Assembly (NCBI GenBank): GCA_964516325.1
Contig: CAZFAP010000079.1
Location: forward strand, 1 to 21,064
Direction of reading: 5' to 3'
Source of the DNA: CAZFAP01 sp964516325
GTDB taxonomy: Bacteria; Auribacterota; JABMQX01
Length of the DNA: 21,064 nucleotides
Position 1 is the first letter of the stretch, and the number at the start of each line of letters is the position of its first letter. Shown here piece by piece: positions 14,923-21,064 of this stretch. Both the position numbers and the translations under genes were made by a program. Under the pieces are notes generated by a model. The model saw only the letters and a program-made list of their open reading frames with translations. It was not told the DNA's origin and made no database searches.

Positions 14923-14968
14923 CAAGCGAAGCTCCTCATTGACTTCGCTTGTTAGGTCGGCGCATAAT
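14923..14968 (+). promoter_or_regulatory. Promoter of the coiled-coil gene with an overlapping palindrome
   Basis: TTGACT (14939-14944), 18-bp spacer, CATAAT (14963-14968). A perfect 9-bp inverted repeat, CAAGCGAAG (14923-14931) and CTTCGCTTG (14943-14951), overlaps the -35 box and could be an operator. It has no T run and is not a terminator on either strand. Confidence 0.45.
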
Positions 14969-15081
14969 CTCAGCGTCATGACAAAGGCATCCATTCTTTT
15001 GCCAAGCTCTGGCGGGAAAAGAGACGCCGAGCAGAGGTCTGATCTGGCTGTCGAAACGAGCATTCATAGGAGGCCACTCAC

Positions 15082-16305
15082 ATGAAGAACTTGTCGAGAG
15101 CTGTTCTCCCATTGGTCATCCTGGCTGGAATCGGCTTAGGGGGCACTCTGTCCCTCGGCTTCGTTAAGGCTTATGGCCAGGAGGAGAAGATTGTCTCGGA
15201 TGAGGCGTACCGTTTGTTCGAGGAAGCCAAGAGGCTTCAGGCGGAAGGGAAGGGCGCCGACGCGGAGGAGATTCGTGAGAAAGCCAAACGCATCGAGGCG
15301 GAGGCACGCGCAGAGCACAAAGAGCGCGAGAGGGTCCAGGAGAAGGAGCGCATTGTTTCGGATGACGCGCGCGACCTTCTGAAGGAGGCGGAGAGGCTTC
15401 AGGCGGAAGGGAAGCCGGATGCGGCCGAGCAGTTGCGCCGGCGGGCAAAAGATATTGAGGCGAAGGCACGCGACAGGCAAAAGGGACGCGAGGGTAAAGA
15501 AAGACCCAGCTTGGATAGGGTTCAGCAGGAGCTGAGGGTTAACCTGTTATCAGCTGAAAGGGAGCTGGACGAGCTTTCATTAGATTACGGGCCAAAGCAT
15601 CCGCAACTTCTGGCAGCGAGGGATCGTGCTCAGATGATTCAGAAGCAGATTCTTATGGACCAGGCGGAAAGGCTGCAAGCCGAAGGGCAGCGCGAGGCTG
15701 CCGAAGAGTTGCGAGAAAAGGCGAGGCGAATCGAAGTCGAGATTCGAGAGGGTGAAAAGGAGCGCAGGGAGCGACCGGAGCGAGAGAAGGTAGCCGCGAT
15801 GGAGGAAGCTCGCCATCTAATCGCGAAGGCGGAGCAGTTGGAGGTGGAAGCGAAGGAACTGCGCGCAAACGCAAAAAGGATTCAGGCGGAAGCCCGCGGG
15901 AGGATAGAGAAAGAGCGCGGGGGAGAAGTGAAGAAGCGGGTTGAAGGCGCCGTTCCGGAGGAGTGGCGGGTTGCCCGTGACAAAGCCATAGAGGAGCATC
16001 TCCAGATGGCCAAGAGGCTCAAGGCGGAAGGGAAACCGGATGCGGCGGAGGAGCATTGGCGGATTGCAGAGGAGATCAAGCGGGAATTGAAGGCGCGGTT
16101 ACCGAAGGAGAAGGCTCTTCCTGAAAAGCAAGTACGGTTTCGTGAGGAAGGACCGGGCCCGGCGAAGAATGTGATTCTGAGAAAGCCGGGGGCGCCGTTC
16201 CCGCCAATTCTACCGGAGATCAATGAGTTGCGACGCGACATGAATGCGATGCGCGAGGAGCTCACGCAAATTAGAAAGCTACTTCACGAGCTTGTTCAGA
16301 AATAG
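15082..16305 (+). CDS. Exported coiled-coil protein with internal repeats and a Wzz-like YGPKHP segment
   Basis: The product is 407 residues. The ATG follows AGGAGG. Residues 1-33 are a signal peptide or anchor (LVILAGIGLGGTLSLGFV core). The rest is almost entirely charged, Ala/Glu/Arg-rich helix. A ~30-residue unit of the form A-RLQAEGK-DAAEELREKAKRIE recurs at about 45-76, 99-130, 194-222, 245-272 (diverged) and 305-338. Repeats remain visible in DNA (GAGGCTTCAGGCGGAAGGGAAG near 15231 and 15392), so some duplications are recent. Between repeats two and three, LSLDYGPKHPQLLAARD (about 165-181) resembles the coiled-coil turn of Wzz/GumC chain-length regulators, though no Wzz transmembrane pair is present. 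A Pro-rich linker (360-380) leads to a final coiled coil (380-407). It is probably a periplasmic structural or scaffolding protein. The glycan operon begins about 385 nt downstream. Function unknown. Confidence 0.82.
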   Translation: MKNLSRAVLPLVILAGIGLGGTLSLGFVKAYGQEEKIVSDEAYRLFEEAKRLQAEGKGADAEEIREKAKRIEAEARAEHKERERVQEKERIVSDDARDLLKEAERLQAEGKPDAAEQLRRRAKDIEAKARDRQKGREGKERPSLDRVQQELRVNLLSAERELDELSLDYGPKHPQLLAARDRAQMIQKQILMDQAERLQAEGQREAAEELREKARRIEVEIREGEKERRERPEREKVAAMEEARHLIAKAEQLEVEAKELRANAKRIQAEARGRIEKERGGEVKKRVEGAVPEEWRVARDKAIEEHLQMAKRLKAEGKPDAAEEHWRIAEEIKRELKARLPKEKALPEKQVRFREEGPGPAKNVILRKPGAPFPPILPEINELRRDMNAMREELTQIRKLLHELVQK

Positions 16306-16540
16306 ACTCGCGCGACAGAATCCGATCGCCCTGTGTGAAAACCTGTCGGGCGGGGGTGCTGTTTTTGCGCTGAACCGAGCATGAACACAGAAGGTCGCAC
16401 AGGGTGACCTTGTCGCCGCAACGACTGGATAAGAATCACGATTTGAGCGAGTCCACCCTGTTTTTGACGATCAAGCAGGGGGTACTCTGGCGCCGTGGAT
16501 GTGGCAACGGGACCTGTCCTCCTCGGGGACAAAAGCGCGC

Positions 16541-16568
16541 TTGACTCTGGCCTGCGGTTTCCTATCAT
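16541..16568 (+). promoter_or_regulatory. Sigma-70-like promoter of the sugar-nucleotide operon
   Basis: TTGACT (16541-16546), 16-bp spacer, TATCAT (16563-16568). It gives a leader of about 115 nt before the ATG at 16691. Confidence 0.5.
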
Positions 16569-16590
16569 GGGGGCGGGTGGGCATTTTCGT

Positions 16591-16650
16591 CGCAGGGCTT
16601 TTGACGTCGGAAATCCTTCAACGGAAAACAAGCTCAGGCTGAGCCCTGCG
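16591..16650 (+). promoter_or_regulatory. Inverted repeat in the operon leader
   Basis: CGCAGGGCT (16591-16599) pairs perfectly with AGCCCTGCG (16642-16650) across a 42-nt loop, within the predicted 5' leader and ending 24 nt before the ribosome binding site. It may be a regulatory leader structure, but no known riboswitch is recognised. Confidence 0.35.
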
Positions 16651-16690
16651 CCACTCTAATCACAACCGCTCACGGAGGTCCTATTTGGCC

Positions 16691-17677
16691 ATGGCAAGAG
16701 AGATAAACGTCGCAGTCCTCGGAGTCGGATGGTGGGGAAGCAAAGTCCTGCGGAATTTCTGCGAAAGCTCGTCCTTCACAAAGGTCTTCGCGTTCGACAA
16801 GGACTCCGAGCGAATGCGCCAGGCTCTCGCTCAATGGAAGCTTCAGCCGCTGAATGACCTCGACGAGCTCTGGTCCCGTTCGGACATCGGCGCGGTCGCC
16901 GTCGTCACCCCACCGCAGACCCACTTCGAGCTCATCCGCCAAGCCTTTGAGCACGGAAAGCACGTCATGGTCGCAAAGCCTCCCGCGCAGACGACGGAGC
17001 AGGTCGAGCAACTCTGCGCTCTCGCCGAGAAAAACGGTTTAGTCTTCATGGTGGATTCCACCTTCGTCTTCAATCCCGCCACTTTGAAGATTCGCCAGCT
17101 CGTGCAGGAGGGTCTTTTCCCAAGCCTCAAGTTCGTCCAGTCGCTCCGGTACGGCAATGACCTCCGGTTCCACAGCCTTCAGCGCGTTCTCAATTTCATC
17201 CACGTCAACCGCATGGATGTGGTCGAGGACCTCGCGTTCCACGACGTTTCCGTGTTGCGGGTCGTGTTCGGCAGGCCGTTTGCGGTGAGATTGGTTCGTC
17301 GCATTCATGTCCTCAATCCCGACCTCTGCGACACAGCTTTCATCGAGCTCGATATGGGAGGCGTTCCCGTGCACATCGGACATAGCTGGTCTATGCCCGT
17401 CCGAACCCGGCAGCTCATCCTCTACGACGACGAGAAGTTCCTCCTCTACGACGATCTCAGAAGGGAAAGGAAGGTCGAAGTCTATCGCTTCACAACGAGG
17501 GAGTCCTTTTTCCCCGAATACCCGGAGATGGAGCCGCTCCACCAGGTCGTCGAGCATTTTTACAGTTGCATCGCGGAGGGGCGCGAGCCCCTAACCGGCA
17601 AGGATTTCATAGTTGACGTGATGCGCGCATCAGAAGAAATCCAGAAATTCGGTCTGGAAGGAGGTTCGTCAGCTTGA
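16691..17677 (+). CDS. Gfo/Idh/MocA-family NAD(P)-dependent sugar(-nucleotide) dehydrogenase
   Basis: The product is 328 residues. The N-terminal Rossmann domain has VAVLGVGWWGSKVLRNF (7-23), with the GxGxxG-type NAD(P) loop. The central motif reads HVMVAKPPAQT (91-101), where the family usually has EKP; the lysine (K96) is kept but the preceding acidic residue is Ala. VDSTFVFNPA (121-130) corresponds to the 'GHTFLFNPA' block of sugar-nucleotide members, and H184-D185 in LAFHDVSVL is the expected catalytic His-Asp. With the aminotransferase and acetyltransferase next to it, it most likely oxidises C3 of a UDP-GlcNAc-type sugar (WbpB-like role), but this is inferred from context. GGAGGT precedes both the ATG at 16691 (11 nt) and a TTG at 16685 (5 nt); ATG was chosen. 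Its TGA overlaps the next start by four bases. Confidence 0.88.
   Translation: MAREINVAVLGVGWWGSKVLRNFCESSSFTKVFAFDKDSERMRQALAQWKLQPLNDLDELWSRSDIGAVAVVTPPQTHFELIRQAFEHGKHVMVAKPPAQTTEQVEQLCALAEKNGLVFMVDSTFVFNPATLKIRQLVQEGLFPSLKFVQSLRYGNDLRFHSLQRVLNFIHVNRMDVVEDLAFHDVSVLRVVFGRPFAVRLVRRIHVLNPDLCDTAFIELDMGGVPVHIGHSWSMPVRTRQLILYDDEKFLLYDDLRRERKVEVYRFTTRESFFPEYPEMEPLHQVVEHFYSCIAEGREPLTGKDFIVDVMRASEEIQKFGLEGGSSA
17658..17665 (+). promoter_or_regulatory. Ribosome binding site supporting a TTG start of the aminotransferase
   Basis: AAGGAGGT lies 8 nt before TTG (17674-17676). The TTG overlaps the previous gene's TGA as TTGA. The conserved DegT N-terminus (VPFLNLHAQY) begins at once, so no later ATG would do. 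Confidence 0.75.
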
Positions 17678-18786
17678 AAGTTCCTTTTCTCAACCTTCAT
17701 GCGCAATACCTCGAGATCAAAGAACAGATTCACGCTGCCTTTGACGACATTCTTCAGGGGGCAGCCTTTATCGGCGGCAAATACAACGACAGATTTGAGA
17801 AGGAGTTCGGCGAGGCAATCGGGGCACAATTCTGCCTTGCCGCAAGCTCCGGCACGGCTGCGCTCCACATGGCGACCTGGGCGCTGGGACTTGGTCCGGG
17901 CGACGAGGTCATTGTCCCGGTGAACACCTTCATCGCTACCGCCGAGGCCGTTTCTCTCGTCGGTGCGAAGCCCGTTTTCGTAGACCACGACCCGCAGACC
18001 TACAACCTTGACACGGCGAAGATCGAAGCCGCCATAACTCCCAGAACCAAGGCCATCATCCCCGTCCACCTCTACGGCCAACCCGCGGATATGCAAGTGA
18101 TCGGCGAAATCGCACGTCCAAGAGGGCTGACCGTCATCGAGGATGCCTGTCAGGCTCACCTCGCGCGCTTCGACGGGACAATGGTCGGGAATTTTGGTCG
18201 GGTGGCGGGTTTCAGCTTCTTCCCCGGCAAGAACCTTGGCGCGTACGGCGACGCGGGCGCCGTGGTCACTGAGGACCGGGAACTCTACGAGAAAATGCGC
18301 CGCATCAAAGTGCACGGCGGCATCGAAAGGTATTTCCACGAAATCGTTGGGCACAACTACAGAATGGCGGAGTTTCAGGCGGCTGTTCTCTCGATCAAGC
18401 TGCCTCATCTCAACCGCTGGACCGCCCGCCGACAGCAGGTCGCGGAGACGTATTGTCAACTTCTCGGCGATATGGAGCAGATAACGCTTCCTTTCGTCCT
18501 CGACTTAGCCGAGCACGTCTATCACCTATTCGTGATTCGCGTGCCCGCTTTGAAAAGGGACCCTCTCAAGTCATATCTTCAAGAGAACGAGATCGGCACA
18601 GGACTCCACTATCCCATTCCGCTGCATCTCCAAAAAGCTTACGCCAATCTCGGATACCGCGAGGGGGATTTCCCCGTCGCGGAACGCGCGTGCCGGGAGA
18701 TTATCTCGCTCCCCATGTGCCCCATGCTTACTGACTTACAGGTCCAATATGTGTGCGAAAAAATCCGGTCGTTCTTCTCGAAGTGA
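17674..18786 (+). CDS. DegT/DnrJ/EryC1/StrS-family sugar-nucleotide aminotransferase
   Basis: The product is 370 residues, full length for the family. It transfers an amino group, usually from glutamate, to a keto sugar nucleotide using PLP. Family blocks in order are VPFLNLHAQY (3-12), FIGGKYNDRFEKEF (32-45), AASSGTAALHMA (56-67), GDEVIVPVNTFIATAEAV (76-93), IIPVHLYGQ (128-136), VIEDACQAH (154-162, with D157 contacting the PLP ring nitrogen) and FSFFPGKNLGAYGDAG (180-195). K186 is the Schiff-base lysine. GHNYRMAEFQAA and LHYPIPLHLQ follow as expected. Everything needed for activity is present. Between a Gfo/Idh/MocA dehydrogenase and a WbpD-like acetyltransferase, the best guess is a 3-amino-transferase of the WbpE/FdtB type; the substrate is not proven by sequence. 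Start codon TTG, coupled to the upstream gene. Confidence 0.94.
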   Translation: MKVPFLNLHAQYLEIKEQIHAAFDDILQGAAFIGGKYNDRFEKEFGEAIGAQFCLAASSGTAALHMATWALGLGPGDEVIVPVNTFIATAEAVSLVGAKPVFVDHDPQTYNLDTAKIEAAITPRTKAIIPVHLYGQPADMQVIGEIARPRGLTVIEDACQAHLARFDGTMVGNFGRVAGFSFFPGKNLGAYGDAGAVVTEDRELYEKMRRIKVHGGIERYFHEIVGHNYRMAEFQAAVLSIKLPHLNRWTARRQQVAETYCQLLGDMEQITLPFVLDLAEHVYHLFVIRVPALKRDPLKSYLQENEIGTGLHYPIPLHLQKAYANLGYREGDFPVAERACREIISLPMCPMLTDLQVQYVCEKIRSFFSK

Positions 18787-19372
18787 AAATGACGCGGGTG
18801 CTCCCCTACCCTACTTCAAGCATCCGTTGGCTGTGGTGGAGTCCGATGAGGTCGGAGAAGGGACCCGGGTGTGGGCGTGGACGCATGTCATGAAGGGCGC
18901 CAAAGTCGGCAGGGACTGCAACATCGGCGAGCATTGCTTTCTGGAGAATAGTTGTTCCATCGGCGACCGCGTGACGGTCAAGAACGGCGTCTGCATCTGG
19001 GAGCTTGTTACCGTCGAGGACGACGCTTTCCTCGGGCCGAACATGATTTTCACGAACGACCCGAACCCGCGTTCGGGTTTTCGCAGGCCGCTCGTGCCGA
19101 CGCTCGTCAGGAAAGGCGCCAGCATCGGAGCGGGCGCGATTATCGTCTGCGGCCACACCCTGGGGAGATATTGCTCCGTCGGCGCCGGGGCGGTCGTAAC
19201 GAAGGACGTCCCGGATTACGCGTTGGTGTATGGAAATCCTGCAAGACAGCACGGCTGGGTCTGCCGCTGCGGGCTCAAACTCGAGTTTGCCGACGAGAAA
19301 GCCCGCTGCTCGTGCGGGCGGGAATATCTCTTCGATGGCGCGGCGATTCACCCCCTCGTCGAGGAGGAATGA
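18749..19372 (+). CDS. WbpD-like left-handed beta-helix N-acetyltransferase with C-terminal Cys motif
   Basis: The product is 207 residues, a hexapeptide-repeat (LbH) acyltransferase likely to acetylate the amino sugar nucleotide made by the two upstream enzymes. After a short charged N-terminal tail, YFKHPLAVVE starts the coil. Repeats run from about 35 to 155 (VGEGTRVWAWTHV, VGRDCNIGEHCFLEN, IGDRVTVKNGVCIW, IGAGAIIVCGHTLG, CSVGAGAVVTKDVP), with the conserved FTNDPNPRS loop at 101-109. The C-terminal CRCG (172-175) and CSCG (187-190) form a small four-Cys, zinc-ribbon-like module seen in several WbpD-type enzymes. The start overlaps the aminotransferase gene by 38 nt; an AGGTC lies just upstream and no later in-frame ATG precedes the helix, so the overlap is probably real and indicates coupling. 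Confidence 0.88.
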   Translation: MCAKKSGRSSRSENDAGAPLPYFKHPLAVVESDEVGEGTRVWAWTHVMKGAKVGRDCNIGEHCFLENSCSIGDRVTVKNGVCIWELVTVEDDAFLGPNMIFTNDPNPRSGFRRPLVPTLVRKGASIGAGAIIVCGHTLGRYCSVGAGAVVTKDVPDYALVYGNPARQHGWVCRCGLKLEFADEKARCSCGREYLFDGAAIHPLVEEE

Positions 19373-19444
19373 GAGATTTTTCGGGCGTGAATGCGCCGCC
19401 ATTATTTGCTGAACGCCCGGAGTATTTTCCTGCGCGGGTTTGCT

Positions 19445-20164
19445 ATGAAGGTTGTGTTACTTGCGGCGGGTGAAGGAACCCGTCTCGGCGATTTGACTGA
19501 GAAGGTCCCGAAGGTCATGCTGCCGGTGAGTGGAGTTCCCGTGTTGGAGCACACGGTTCGGCGGCTGGAGAGGCGGGGCTTCCGCGAGATTTTCATCAAT
19601 CTTCACCATCTTCCGGACGTGATTCGGGAGCACTTCGAGGATGGTGAGCGGTTCGGCGTGAAGATCGAATATTCGTATGAGCCGGAGATACTCGGAACCG
19701 CGGGGGCTGTGCGAAAGCTCCTGTCGGAGCTCGGCGAAGACAGTTTTCTGGTGGTCTATGGAGACAACCTCACCGATTGCGATTTTCGGGAGCTTGTGCG
19801 CTTTCACACCGAGCAAGAGGCTGCGGCGACCATCGCCGTCCACTGGCGGGAGGATGTTACATCATCGGGCGTCGTGGTTTTCGATGAGAAGACCGGACGG
19901 ATTGAGCAGCTCGTCGAGAAGCCCTCTGCGAAGGACGCGGACCGGCTGGGGCACTGGGTGAGCGCAGGAATCTTCGTTCTGGAAAAAGAAATCACTGAGT
20001 GGATTCCTCGCGGTTGCTTCGACTTCGGCAAGGATGTGTTCCCTCGGGCGCTCGAACATGGCTTGTCCCTTTATGCGTTCAAAATCAGCAATGTCATCTG
20101 GATAGACACTCGCGAAGCGTACGAACGAGCCCAGAAGTTCTGGAAGGAAATGCAGCACAGATGA
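19445..20164 (+). CDS. hddC: Sugar-1-phosphate nucleotidyltransferase, HddC-like
   Basis: The product is 239 residues. It opens with MKVVLLAAGEGTRLGDLTEK, the nucleotide-binding signature of NTP_transferase enzymes; PKVMLPVSG (22-30) follows, then LGTAGAV (83-89), the metal-binding VVYGDN (103-108), VEKPS and SAGIFV. The short length without a C-terminal LbH domain fits HddC, which makes GDP-D-glycero-alpha-D-manno-heptose from heptose 1-phosphate and GTP; a mannose- or glucose-1-phosphate transferase is the alternative. The assignment leans on the HddA-like kinase directly after it. ATG 19445 was chosen because family members begin here; an in-frame ATG at 19391 would add 18 unlikely residues (MRRHYLLNARSIFL). 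No good Shine-Dalgarno sequence precedes 19445. The stop overlaps the kinase start as ATGA. Confidence 0.85.
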   Translation: MKVVLLAAGEGTRLGDLTEKVPKVMLPVSGVPVLEHTVRRLERRGFREIFINLHHLPDVIREHFEDGERFGVKIEYSYEPEILGTAGAVRKLLSELGEDSFLVVYGDNLTDCDFRELVRFHTEQEAAATIAVHWREDVTSSGVVVFDEKTGRIEQLVEKPSAKDADRLGHWVSAGIFVLEKEITEWIPRGCFDFGKDVFPRALEHGLSLYAFKISNVIWIDTREAYERAQKFWKEMQHR

Positions 20165-21064
20165 TTATCACGCGGACTCCTTTTCGCATTCCGCTCGGCG
20201 GGGGCGGCACCGACCTGCCTTCCTATTACTCCAAACACGGCGGATTCATCCTGAGCGCCACGATTGATAAGTACATGTACATTTTCATCCACCGCCCGAT
20301 CGTGGACGACCTGATCCGCGTCATATATTCGAAGTCAGAGCGGGTCGAGAAGCTCTCCGAGGTTCAGCATGACATTGTGAGAGCGGCTCTGGAATATATG
20401 GGCATCGGGAGCGCCATCCAGATTGCCTCCATTGCCGACATTCCCGCGGGGACTGGCCTTGGGTCATCCTCCGCATACGCAGTGGGTCTTCTTCATGGGC
20501 TGCACGTCTTGAAAAGAGATTATGTTTCTCTGGAGAAGCTCGCCGAGGAAGCGTGCCGAATCGAGATTGATGTCCTCAGGAAGCCGATTGGCAAGCAGGA
20601 CCAATATCTTGCAGCCCTGGGAGGGTTCCTCGTGCTGGAAATTGAACCCGGCGGCAAAGTCAGCCCTCGCCGGGCAAACATCTCGGACTACGTGCTTGAC
20701 CAACTCAACGCCAACATCCTCTTTTTCTACACGGGGAAGTCGCGAAGCGCGGACGACATTCTGAAAGATCAATCCGCTGCGGCTCGACGAGACGAGGCGG
20801 CGGTCATCGAAGGACTACATCGCATAAAGCAAACCGGGCGCGAAATCCTTCAAGCCATCGAAGGAGGAAATCTGACGCGGTTCGGGGAACTTCTGCACGA
20901 GCACTGGACGGCAAAAAAGACTCTCTCGTCCAAAATCTCTGACCCCCGCATAGACCGCCTGTACGAAATCGCCCGCGACTGCGGCGCCCTGGGCGGGAAA
21001 ATCATGGGAGCCGGGGGAGGAGGCTTCTTCCTTTTCTACAGCGAAGAAGGACACAATCGCGTCC
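20161..21064 (+). CDS. hddA: GHMP-family sugar kinase, HddA-like (D-glycero-D-manno-heptose 7-phosphate kinase), 3' end cut by window
   Basis: 301 residues are present of an expected ~330-350; the rest lies past the right edge. The N-terminus ITRTPFRIPLGGGGTDLPSY is the hallmark of the HddA/fucokinase branch of GHMP kinases. The ATP-binding motif is IPAGTGLGSSSAYAVGLL (94-111). GKQDQYLAALGG (144-155) supplies the conserved acidic residue and substrate loop, and GKIMGAGGGGFFLFY (279-293) is GHMP motif 3. HddA phosphorylates D-glycero-D-manno-heptose 7-phosphate at C1, giving the 1,7-bisphosphate; dephosphorylation (GmhB) and HddC then make the GDP sugar. The start overlaps the hddC stop (ATGA). 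A neighbouring gmhA/gmhB beyond the right edge would support the pathway. A different sugar 1-kinase of the same branch cannot be excluded. Confidence 0.85.
   Translation, partial: MIITRTPFRIPLGGGGTDLPSYYSKHGGFILSATIDKYMYIFIHRPIVDDLIRVIYSKSERVEKLSEVQHDIVRAALEYMGIGSAIQIASIADIPAGTGLGSSSAYAVGLLHGLHVLKRDYVSLEKLAEEACRIEIDVLRKPIGKQDQYLAALGGFLVLEIEPGGKVSPRRANISDYVLDQLNANILFFYTGKSRSADDILKDQSAAARRDEAAVIEGLHRIKQTGREILQAIEGGNLTRFGELLHEHWTAKKTLSSKISDPRIDRLYEIARDCGALGGKIMGAGGGGFFLFYSEEGHNRV

Larger units (their letters stand above)
14551..15081. other. Intergenic region between the permease terminator and the coiled-coil gene
   Basis: After the terminator there is no credible gene; open frames on both strands here read through palindromic repeat. 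The stretch contains nested hairpins and a cloverleaf repeat (14706-14804), then a promoter candidate with a palindrome over its -35 box (14923-14968). The remaining ~110 nt before the coding sequence show no recognised element. Confidence 0.65.
16306..16690. other. Intergenic region upstream of the sugar-nucleotide operon
   Basis: This 385-bp gap has no credible gene. It holds a weak CGCCC/GGGCG hairpin (16327-16352) whose T run is too far away for a convincing terminator, long-range arms CCCTGTG and CACAGGG, the operon promoter (16541-16568) and a leader with long-range inverted arms (16591-16650). Confidence 0.6.

Noticed and set aside
16327..16366. Possible terminator after the coiled-coil gene
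   Set aside because: The CGCCC/GGGCG stem is only 5 bp with a 16-nt loop, and the T run starts about 10 nt later.
19369..19473. Short frame starting at ATGA after the acetyltransferase (34 codons, Cys-containing end)
   Set aside because: It has a fair GAGGAGG upstream, but it overlaps the start of hddC out of frame and shows no domain; the Shine-Dalgarno-like sequence is part of the Glu-rich end of the previous gene.
1..21064. CRISPR arrays, rRNA, tRNA, prophage or transposase genes
   Set aside because: No regularly spaced direct repeats, no tRNA-like cloverleaf with conserved arms, no rRNA sequence and no recombinase motif were seen on either strand.

Overview
The window is about 21 kb of moderately GC-rich, gene-dense DNA from a Gram-negative bacterium. 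Evidence for this is an outer-membrane beta-barrel protein ending in Phe, several Sec signal peptides, and Shine-Dalgarno-led genes in short operons. A PmoA/DUF6807-family protein next to a secreted sugar-isomerase-like TIM barrel, a TrpB2-type synthase and dispersed CGCAGAG-type palindromic repeats fit the PVC group or a related uncultured phylum. This placement is inference; no rRNA or tRNA is present to settle it.

Layout. (1) Positions 1-5140, minus strand: outer-membrane channel (phenol_MetA_deg/SphA-like), trpB2, a secreted jelly-roll protein and purH, which runs off the left edge. (2) 5141-5676: intergenic region with a ~247 bp palindromic repeat and a promoter. (3) 5677-6654, plus strand: membrane-tethered periplasmic protein of unknown function, convergent with smc (6826-10479, minus). 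(4) 10480-11092: divergent intergenic region with a second copy of the long repeat. (5) 11093-14550, plus strand: secreted TIM-barrel isomerase-like protein, PmoA-family protein and NCS1 permease, closed by a textbook terminator. (6) 14624-15081: intergenic, with a cloverleaf-like repeat and a palindrome over a predicted -35 box. (7) 15082-16305: secreted coiled-coil protein built from internal repeats. (8) 16541-21064: a promoter and a tightly packed sugar-nucleotide operon: Gfo/Idh/MocA dehydrogenase, DegT aminotransferase, WbpD-like acetyltransferase, HddC-like nucleotidyltransferase and HddA-like kinase (cut by the right edge).

How the genes work together. The right-hand operon looks like the start of a surface-glycan locus. 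It combines steps for an N-acetylated amino sugar nucleotide with two steps of the GDP-D-glycero-alpha-D-manno-heptose route. The middle cluster looks like uptake and processing of a small carbohydrate- or nucleobase-like compound. The left operon pairs a putative hydrophobic-aromatic channel with TrpB2, which suggests indole salvage as a testable idea. The core genes (purH, smc) are ordinary. The most unusual non-coding signal is a modular palindromic repeat family in four intergenic regions.
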